A program made the position numbers and the translations under genes. 13,393 nucleotides of DNA from an uncultured beta proteobacterium (GTDB lineage: Bacteria; Pseudomonadota; Gammaproteobacteria; Burkholderiales; Burkholderiaceae_C), in the NCBI GenBank assembly GCA_903914985.1, contig CAIWRE010000003.1:1-13393 (forward strand), written 5' to 3'. Shown piece by piece: positions 1-5,252 of this stretch (its first letter is position 1; each line of letters opens with the position of its first letter). The notes beneath the pieces are model-generated. The model had not been told where the DNA came from. It was given only the letters and a program-made list of their open reading frames with translations, and did no database searches.

Positions 1-180
1 CACTTCGCCCGCATATTTGCGTGCGCCAGCGCTGGCCTGCAGGATAACGGGGGCACCCACCTCGCTGGCGGCCTCCATCACGGCCTGGATTTGCTCCAGG
101 TTGTTGACGTTGAAAGCGGGTATGCCATAGCCCTCTTGGGCGGCATGGTCCAACAATTCACGCAGGGAAACGAGTGCCAT
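1..180 (-). CDS. fba: Class II fructose-bisphosphate aldolase, Calvin subtype (N-terminal 60 residues only)
   Basis: Catalyses reversible cleavage of fructose 1,6-bisphosphate to glyceraldehyde 3-phosphate and dihydroxyacetone phosphate in the cytosol (glycolysis, gluconeogenesis, Calvin cycle). The visible N-terminus begins MALVSLRELLDHA, followed by YGIPAFNVNN (about residues 18-27) and QASAGARKYAGE (about 48-59), both hallmarks of the class IIB/Calvin-type zinc aldolases. The gene runs off the left edge, so the zinc ligands are not visible. The ATG at 178-180 is preceded by GGAGA six bases upstream, a good ribosome binding site. It lies 118 bp downstream of pyk on the same strand, so the adjacent glycolytic steps may be co-expressed, but the gap holds a hairpin and a phased repeat that could allow separate control. 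Family assignment is secure; the subtype is inferred from the N-terminal motifs. Confidence 0.93.
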   Translation of the reverse strand, partial: MALVSLRELLDHAAQEGYGIPAFNVNNLEQIQAVMEAASEVGAPVILQASAGARKYAGEV

Positions 181-197
181 GGGGATTCTCCGGAAGT

Positions 198-217
198 TTG
201 GTAACTGCTTGGTAACT
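198..217 (-). repeat. Two 9-bp direct repeats with 11-bp period in the fba leader
   Basis: On the minus strand AGTTACCAA occurs twice, at 217-209 and 206-198, separated by GC, so both copies lie on the same face of the DNA helix just upstream of the fba ribosome binding site. Helically phased short repeats are typical of operators for dimeric or tandem-binding regulators, but no regulator is recognised. It could equally be a chance duplication. Confidence 0.45.
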
Positions 218-274
218 TTTGACCTTGGGCGAATTTTAGCCGCGGCACTTTCACCCCGCTTACCCCCGTTCGAC

Positions 275-290
275 CGGCACGCCGGTGCCG
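275..290 (-). other. Short hairpin between pyk and fba
   Basis: CGGCAC and GTGCCG form a perfect 6-bp GC-rich stem with a 4-base loop, starting 9 bases past the pyk stop codon on the minus strand. No T-tract follows, so it is not a canonical intrinsic terminator. It could be a Rho-pause, mRNA-stabilising or processing element at the pyk 3' end. Confidence 0.35.
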
Positions 291-298
291 ACAGACCC

Positions 299-1732
299 TC
301 AGGCGACGCGGCAGATTTTGAGCATATTGGTGCCGCCCGGCGCACCCATGGGTTCGCCACAGGTGATGGCGTACACGTCGCCCGTTGCAACGATGCCCAG
401 TGCCTTGAGCTGCTGTTCCGCGTCGCGCAAGGCGTTGTCGCGGTCGGCCACTGCGCCCATCAGCAGGGGGCGCACATTGCGGTACAGCGTCATCTTGCGC
501 TGGCTCACCACTTTGGGCGTGATGGCGTAAATCGGCACCTGAATCAGGTGGCGGCTCATCCACAGCGCGGTCGATCCGCTGTCGCTCATGGCCACAATGG
601 CTTTGGCACCCATGTGGTGGGCGGTAAACAGCGCACCCATGGCAATGGCCTGGTCAATCCGGGCAAAGGTCTTGCCAATAAAGTCGGCGTCAAGCTTGGA
701 GTCCTCGCCACTTTCGGCGGCCAGGCAGATTTGCGCCATTTCCTTGACGGTTTCCAGCGGGTATTTGCCTGCCGCAGTTTCTGCCGACAGCATGACGGCG
801 TCGGTGCCGTCCAGCACCGCGTTGGCCACGTCGCTCACTTCGGCGCGGGTGGGCACCGGGTTGGTGATCATGGACTCCATCATCTGCGTGGCGGTAATCA
901 CCACCTTGTCGTGCTCGCGGGCCAGCTTGATCATGCGCTTTTGCAGCGCAGGCACGGCTGCATTGCCCACCTCGACTGCCAAGTCGCCACGCGCGACCAT
1001 GATGCCGTCGCTGGCCAGCAAAATCTCCAGGAGCTTGGGGATAGCCTCGGCGCGCTCGATTTTGGCAATCAGGCCCGGCTTGTGGTTAAAGGGCTCGGCG
1101 GCCACGTTGCACAGTTGGCGCGCCATTTCCATGTCGGTGGCGTTTTTCGGAAAGCTCACCGCCACATAGTCCGCCTGAAAGCTCATCGCGGTGCGGATGT
1201 CTTCCATGTCTTTGGCCGTCAGCGCCGGTGCGGTCAGACCGCCGCCTTGCTTATTGATGCCTTTGTTGTTGGACAGCTCACCGCCGAGCTTGACGGTCGT
1301 GTGCACCTGCTGACCCACCACCGCGTCCACCGTGATCACGATCAAACCGTCGTTGAGCAGGAGCACATCCCCGGCCTTCACCTCGTCGGGCAGGGCTTTG
1401 TAGTCCAGGCCCACAGCGTTGATATCACCGAGCTCGGTGCGCGCTGCGTCAAGCACAAACTTCTGGCCGTGCTCCAAAAACACCTTGCCTTCGGCAAACT
1501 TGCCCACGCGAATCTTGGGGCCCTGCAAATCGGCCATGATGGCCACTTCACGGCCTGCGCGCTGCGCTGCTTCGCGGACCAGGCGGGCGCGGTCAATATG
1601 GTCTTGCGCTTTGCCGTGGCTGAAGTTCAGGCGCACCACGTCCACCCCGGCGCGGATCAGCGCCTCGAGCATCTCCGGGTCACTGGAAGCGGGGCCAAGG
1701 GTGGCAACAATTTTGGTGGCGCGACGGGTCAT
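299..1732 (-). CDS. pyk: Pyruvate kinase
   Basis: Transfers phosphate from phosphoenolpyruvate to ADP, the last step of glycolysis (cytosolic, normally a homotetramer). Its 477 residues match the family length. Visible landmarks are the N-terminal KIVATLGPAS (7-16), RLNFSHG (34-40), the catalytic LIAKIERAEA with Lys224 and Mg ligand Glu226 (221-230), MVARGDLAVE with Asp250, and TATQMMESM followed by NPVPTRAEVSDVANA (280-305). Residues 68-76 are DLQGPKIRV. Lys73 occupies the position that is Glu117 in the potassium-dependent rabbit muscle enzyme, and Leu69, Gln70 and Val76 complete the potassium-independent set. The ATG at 1730-1732 has AGGAG nine bases upstream. It follows mnmA by 68 bp and precedes fba by 118 bp, all on one strand. 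Confidence 0.97.
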   Translation of the reverse strand: MTRRATKIVATLGPASSDPEMLEALIRAGVDVVRLNFSHGKAQDHIDRARLVREAAQRAGREVAIMADLQGPKIRVGKFAEGKVFLEHGQKFVLDAARTELGDINAVGLDYKALPDEVKAGDVLLLNDGLIVITVDAVVGQQVHTTVKLGGELSNNKGINKQGGGLTAPALTAKDMEDIRTAMSFQADYVAVSFPKNATDMEMARQLCNVAAEPFNHKPGLIAKIERAEAIPKLLEILLASDGIMVARGDLAVEVGNAAVPALQKRMIKLAREHDKVVITATQMMESMITNPVPTRAEVSDVANAVLDGTDAVMLSAETAAGKYPLETVKEMAQICLAAESGEDSKLDADFIGKTFARIDQAIAMGALFTAHHMGAKAIVAMSDSGSTALWMSRHLIQVPIYAITPKVVSQRKMTLYRNVRPLLMGAVADRDNALRDAEQQLKALGIVATGDVYAITCGEPMGAPGGTNMLKICRVA

Positions 1733-1800
1733 TGAGGGTGGCTCCTGAATCTGCTCTTGTAGGGGAAGCGGGCATTTTCACACGCGCCGCGCGGCAAAAG

Positions 1801-2997
1801 TTACAACTCTGCGTCAGCCGCGAGCACGCGCTCAATCACACCCCCGCCCAGGCACACCTCGCCGTCGTACAACACGGCCGACTGGCCTGGCGTGACGGCC
1901 CACTGCGCTTGTGCAAACCGCAGCGCAAATTCAGCGTCGATGTGCGCCGTCAGCCCACACGCGCTGTCGCTCTGGCGGTAGCGGGTTTTGGCCGCAAGAC
2001 CGGGACTGCTGGGGCTTGGGCCGTTTGAGGGCGCGCTACCGGCCACCCAGCTGGCGTCCAAGGCACTCAAGGTATGCGACAGCAGCCAGGGGTGGTCATG
2101 CCCTTGCACTACCCACAAGGTGTTGGTCTGCAGGTCCTTGCGCGCCACGAACCAAGGTGCGTGCTCGCCGCCACCCTTTTGCGCCCCGCGCGCCTTGAGG
2201 CCGCCAATGCCCAAGCCCTGGCGCTGGCCCAGGGTGTAAAAAGACAGGCCCACATGCTGGCCAATGGTTTGGCCCTTGGGATTTTTGATGGGGCCGGGCT
2301 CCATGGCGATGTAGCGGTTCAAAAACTCACGGAAGGGTCGCTCGCCGATAAAGCAGATACCGGTCGAGTCTTTTTTCTTGGCATTGGGCAGGCCAATCGC
2401 ATCGGCAATGCGGCGCACCTCGGTCTTGTGCAGCTCACCCACCGGGAACAAGGTCTTGGACAACTGCGCCTGGTTCAAGCGGTGCAAAAAGTAGCTTTGG
2501 TCTTTGGCGGGGTCCAGCCCTTTGAGCAGCTCGTACAAACCAGTCGCCGCATTCAAGCGCACGCGGGCGTAATGGCCGGTGGCGATTTTTTCTGCTCCCA
2601 AGCGCAAGGCGTGGTCCAAAAAGGCTTTGAACTTGATTTCGGCGTTGCACAAAATGTCGGGGTTGGGCGTGCGCCCTGCCTGGTATTCGCGCACAAACTC
2701 GGCAAACACGCGGTCTTTGTAGTCGGCTGCAAAGTTGACGTGCTCGATCTCAATACCCAGCACATCGGCCACTGCCGCAGCGTCCACAAAATCAATGTTG
2801 GAAGTGCAGTAACCGGGGTCGGAGCCGGAGTTGTCGGCGTCGGCCGGGCGGTCATCGTCCTCCCAGTTTTTCATGAAGATGCCCACCACCTCGTGGCCTT
2901 GCTGTTTGAGCAAATAGGCCGTGACCGCCGAGTCCACGCCGCCGCTCAAGCCCACCACGATGCGTTGCTTTTTTCCGGATAGGGAGGCGGGGTTCAT
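1801..2997 (-). CDS. mnmA: tRNA-specific 2-thiouridylase MnmA
   Basis: Activates U34 of the Lys, Glu and Gln tRNAs with ATP and inserts sulfur received through the IscS-Tus relay, giving s2U34 in the cytosol. The PP-loop ATP motif GLSGGVDS is at residues 16-23. The two catalytic cysteines are Cys117 (TPNPDILCN) and Cys215 (STGICFIGERPF). The C-terminal barrel contains FYTLGQRQGLGIGG (253-266) and ends in GQSAVLYDGEVCLGGG. Length is 398 residues against about 360-370 in the family. Part of the excess is a Gly/Ser/Pro-rich insert at about 320-336, which looks like a surface loop. The ATG at 2995-2997 places the PP-loop correctly; the ribosome site is weak (only a GGA right before the ATG). Immediate association with nudJ upstream matches the E. 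coli nudJ-mnmA order. Confidence 0.97.
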   Translation of the reverse strand: MNPASLSGKKQRIVVGLSGGVDSAVTAYLLKQQGHEVVGIFMKNWEDDDRPADADNSGSDPGYCTSNIDFVDAAAVADVLGIEIEHVNFAADYKDRVFAEFVREYQAGRTPNPDILCNAEIKFKAFLDHALRLGAEKIATGHYARVRLNAATGLYELLKGLDPAKDQSYFLHRLNQAQLSKTLFPVGELHKTEVRRIADAIGLPNAKKKDSTGICFIGERPFREFLNRYIAMEPGPIKNPKGQTIGQHVGLSFYTLGQRQGLGIGGLKARGAQKGGGEHAPWFVARKDLQTNTLWVVQGHDHPWLLSHTLSALDASWVAGSAPSNGPSPSSPGLAAKTRYRQSDSACGLTAHIDAEFALRFAQAQWAVTPGQSAVLYDGEVCLGGGVIERVLAADAEL

Positions 2998-3043
2998 TCC
3001 AAGGATTTTAGGCTTTAGGGCCTGTAGCGGCGGTTGGTGGCGC

Positions 3044-3544
3044 TCACCGCCCGCGATAAATGCTCGCGTCGGTGGTCACCAGTTCCAGGGGATAACGCTT
3101 GCCGGCCAAATAGTCTTCCATGCTTTGCACCACCAGCGGGCTGCGGTGCAGGGCGTGGCTGGCGCGAATCTCATCGGCCGTGAGCCACAGGGTGCGCACG
3201 ATGCCATAGTCCAAACGGCGCCCACTCTGCAATGCGCCGAGTTGGCCGCAATAAGCAAAGCGCAGGTAGGTAATGTCCTCGCCCTTGGGCCGCGACGCAC
3301 TGGGCGCACGCTCAAACCGTGACAGATAAATGCCGACCAGCGCCGTGGGTTTGAAGGCGTACGCCGTTTCTTCCAGCGTTTCGCGCGCGCAAGCGTCTTG
3401 CGGTGATTCACCAGGGTCCAAATGACCGGCAGGGTTGTTCAGGCGCAGGCCTTCGGGCGTGTGTTCTTCAACCAGCAAGAATTTGCCTTGGTGCTCTATG
3501 ACGGCAGCTACCGTAGCACTGGGTTTCCAGCGGTGCGCAGCCAT
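3044..3544 (-). CDS. nudJ: NudJ-like Nudix pyrophosphatase
   Basis: A 166-residue Nudix hydrolase. In E. coli NudJ hydrolyses nucleoside di/triphosphates and the thiamine intermediate HMP-PP; the exact substrate here is inferred. It shares with NudJ the start RWKPSATVAAVI, the NNPAGHLDPGES segment, and the C-terminal RSPLVVQSMEDY and AGKRYPLEL stretches. The Nudix box spans residues 40-62: Gly40, Glu46, Arg54-Glu55 and the metal-binding Glu58-Glu59 are present, but the usual Gly near the end is Ala61. The ATG at 3542-3544 overlaps the stop of the upstream gene (TGATG) and has GAGGTG five bases before it, so this start is preferred over the in-frame TTG one codon earlier. It sits 46 bp upstream of mnmA, as in E. 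coli. Likely translationally coupled to the DUF1289 gene. Confidence 0.9.
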   Translation of the reverse strand: MAAHRWKPSATVAAVIEHQGKFLLVEEHTPEGLRLNNPAGHLDPGESPQDACARETLEETAYAFKPTALVGIYLSRFERAPSASRPKGEDITYLRFAYCGQLGALQSGRRLDYGIVRTLWLTADEIRASHALHRSPLVVQSMEDYLAGKRYPLELVTTDASIYRGR

Positions 3545-3969
3545 CAAAGCACCTCGGTTTGCGGGCCTTCGGCGGCACGCTCAGCATATTTGTTGAAGCG
3601 CCAGGCGTGGGACTCGAGTGTGATGCGCCGCCACGTACCGCGCTTTTCGGCGGGAGACATTTGCGGCCAATGCTGCACTTCCCAAAAGCTGCGACCGCAG
3701 CCCTTGCACTCTTCGTCGCCCTGGCTGGTAGAGCAAATGGCGATGCAGGGCGTGTCGGGCGTACTGGCATACCAGTCCAACCACGCGGCATGGGCTTTGG
3801 CGGGCATGCTGGCCTCGTCGGCTTCAGACTCATGGCAGTAGACCATCAAGGCATAGACCTCGGCCAGCGCGCGGGTGGCCGCAGGCAGAGCCACGCCATC
3901 GGGCGAAGGCTCTTTGGCACGCCAATAGTTGATGGCCGATTCGATATCGGTGATGTGAATGCCTGCCAT
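3544..3969 (-). CDS. DUF3717-DUF1289 fusion protein with a Cys4 motif
   Basis: A 141-residue cytoplasmic protein of unknown function with two domains. The first 55 residues (starting MAGIHITDIESAINYWR) resemble DUF3717, a small helical domain of Burkholderiales proteins. Residues 72-120 are a DUF1289 domain, with Cys75-x3-Cys79-x8-Cys88-x2-Cys91, then a Trp-rich helix and MSPAEKRGTWRRI. Four cysteines with this spacing suggest a bound zinc or Fe-S centre, but no experiment can be inferred from sequence. No signal peptide or membrane segment is present. The ATG at 3967-3969 has AAAGGA three bases upstream. It is the first gene of a minus-strand group; its TGA stop overlaps the nudJ start, and mnmA follows. 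That context hints at a link with sulfur or metal chemistry, which is speculation. Confidence 0.85.
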   Translation of the reverse strand: MAGIHITDIESAINYWRAKEPSPDGVALPAATRALAEVYALMVYCHESEADEASMPAKAHAAWLDWYASTPDTPCIAICSTSQGDEECKGCGRSFWEVQHWPQMSPAEKRGTWRRITLESHAWRFNKYAERAAEGPQTEVL

Positions 3970-4120
3970 GGGTCCTTTGATGAAGAGGCGCGATGATAGC
4001 GGGGTGCCGGCATTCAGGTCCGACAGTCAACGCTAACAACCCCCTAATTTCGCCAAGGGTAAACGGGCGACGGATAGCATTCGCGTCTTTCACTACCGAA
4101 TTACGGAAAGTTTGCTGCTC

Positions 4121-4825
4121 ATGGACATGTTTTCACCCCCGTGGTGGTCGGCATTGCTGTCGATTTTGCTAATCGACTTGGTGCTGGCCGGGGACAATGC
4201 CATATTGATTGCCTTGGCAGCGCGCAATTTGCCCGCGGAACTCAAGAAAAAAGCGATTATGTGGGGCACCGTTGGTGCGATTGTGGTGCGTTCTGCGATG
4301 ACCGTCGGCGTAGTCTGGTTGCTCCAGATCCCCGGACTGATGTTGGTTGGCGGGATCGGCCTGCTATGGATTGCTTACCAGTTGATGGCCGATCAGGGCG
4401 GTAAAGACGAGCATGGTGATGGTGCCACCACGTTCTGGGGTGCCATGAAAACCATCATCGTGGCCGATGCGCTCATGGGCATCGACAACGTGCTGGGTGT
4501 TGCCGGTGCAGCACACGGCGCATTTGACCTGGTCATCATCGGCCTGCTGGTCAGCGTTCCCATTGTGGTTCTGGGTAGCAGCGTGGTGTTGAAGCTCGTG
4601 GAGCGCTTTCCGGTCATCATCACCCTGGGCGCAGCAGTATTGGCCTTTACTGCAGCGCACATGCTGGTGACGGAGCCGCTTTTGATGAGCTATGTGGGAG
4701 ACAACAAAGCAGGACTGACGCAGACGCAGCAGATGATGCACTGGTGCATTTACGGCGTGTGCGTTGCAGGGGTCCTGCTGGCCGGGCGGTGGCGACAGGC
4801 CCGGGCGGCGGCAGCTCAAGACTGA
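4121..4825 (+). CDS. TerC-family integral membrane protein (probable Mn2+/metal exporter type)
   Basis: A 234-residue polytopic inner-membrane protein of the TerC/YjbE/YkoY family, some members of which export manganese and others of which are tied to tellurite resistance. Seven or so hydrophobic helices are apparent. Two acidic family motifs lie in membrane segments: LVLAGDNAI (Asp25-Asn26) and MGIDNVLG (Asp122-Asn123). These repeated Asp-Asn pairs are the expected metal-binding residues. A short hydrophilic loop (DQGGKDEHGDG, 91-101) separates the halves. The ATG at 4121 lies 10 bases after GGAAAG; an in-frame TTG at 4112 has no room for a ribosome site. The upstream 150 bp shared with the divergent DUF1289 gene shows no recognisable yybP-ykoY manganese riboswitch. 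Substrate is uncertain. Confidence 0.92.
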   Translation: MDMFSPPWWSALLSILLIDLVLAGDNAILIALAARNLPAELKKKAIMWGTVGAIVVRSAMTVGVVWLLQIPGLMLVGGIGLLWIAYQLMADQGGKDEHGDGATTFWGAMKTIIVADALMGIDNVLGVAGAAHGAFDLVIIGLLVSVPIVVLGSSVVLKLVERFPVIITLGAAVLAFTAAHMLVTEPLLMSYVGDNKAGLTQTQQMMHWCIYGVCVAGVLLAGRWRQARAAAAQD

Positions 4826-4871
4826 TCTGCCTCAACACCACAGCACAGTCAGGCATTCTTTGGCAGGAGCG

Positions 4872-4889
4872 ATAGCGCGCCCGCGCTAT
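4872..4889 (+). other. Perfect hairpin just upstream of the holin-like gene
   Basis: ATAGCGC and GCGCTAT form a 7-bp perfect stem with loop GCCC, ending 12 bases before the ATG at 4902. No T-tract follows, so it is not a clear terminator for the TerC-family gene. Its position overlaps the expected ribosome-binding region, where a stable stem could lower or gate translation. Confidence 0.4.
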
Positions 4890-4901
4890 GCTTAAAGCCC
4901 T

Positions 4902-5252
4902 ATGAAAATTCTCTGTAAATGGCTGTTGAATGCGGCGGCGCTTTTGGCGATTGCCCATCTGTACCACGGCGTGCAGGTCAGCAGCTTTGGTGCCGCCATG
5001 CTCGCCGCCTTGGTGGTGGGACTGTTCAACGCGTTGCTGCGTCCGATATTGGTGGTACTGACTTTCCCGGTGACGGTTCTTTCGCTAGGGCTTTTTTTGT
5101 TTGTGATCAACGCCCTGATGTTCTGGGGTGCCGCCACCGTGCTCGAGGGTTTCGAAGTGGACGGCTTTGGCGCAGCCTTGCTGGGATCGCTGCTGTACAC
5201 CGCCACCGGCATGGTCATCAACCTAGCGCTGGACCGCCTGTTCCCGAATTAG
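4902..5252 (+). CDS. YvlD / phage-holin-4 superfamily small membrane protein
   Basis: A 116-residue, strongly hydrophobic protein with about four membrane segments (near 5-20, 28-46, 50-80 and 88-110). The pattern of a short N-terminal helix, NALLRPILVVLTFPVTVLSL (44-63), then a GF-x-V-DGFGAALLGS segment is characteristic of the Pfam family often named phage_holin_4_2 (YvlD of Bacillus). Despite the name, these are widespread chromosomal proteins of unknown function; nothing phage-like surrounds it. It begins 77 bp after the TerC-family gene on the same strand, so the two may be co-transcribed. The ribosome site is poor (AAAG) and a hairpin lies just upstream. Its last 30 bp overlap, in the opposite direction, the 3' end of the M48 protease gene. 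Confidence 0.85.
   Translation: MKILCKWLLNAAALLAIAHLYHGVQVSSFGAAMLAALVVGLFNALLRPILVVLTFPVTVLSLGLFLFVINALMFWGAATVLEGFEVDGFGAALLGSLLYTATGMVINLALDRLFPN

Noticed and set aside
179..1735. 518-codon open frame on the plus strand across the whole of pyk
   Set aside because: It is the antisense shadow of a confidently identified pyruvate kinase, with a composition (His, Gly, Val, Asp rich) typical of antisense frames in GC-rich DNA and no recognisable domain.
1786..1795. GCCGCGCGGC palindrome between mnmA and pyk
   Set aside because: A GC-only 10-bp palindrome without loop or T-tract is expected by chance in such DNA.
2074..2982. 302-codon plus-strand open frame antisense to mnmA
   Set aside because: Same shadow effect; mnmA motifs on the other strand are complete.
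3545..3547. TTG start for nudJ one codon upstream
   Set aside because: The adjacent ATG overlaps the upstream stop as TGATG and has good spacing to GAGGTG.
4112..4120. TTG start for the TerC-family gene
   Set aside because: It is one base from the GGAAAG purine run, leaving no spacing; the ATG at 4121 fits better.
3970..4120. yybP-ykoY manganese riboswitch in front of the TerC-family gene
   Set aside because: The conserved leader motifs of that riboswitch are not visible in the 150 bases upstream. I also see no convincing promoter in this divergent gap.
4902..5252. Prophage remnant suggested by the holin family name
   Set aside because: This family is widespread on chromosomes; no endolysin, integrase, structural gene or attachment repeat is nearby.
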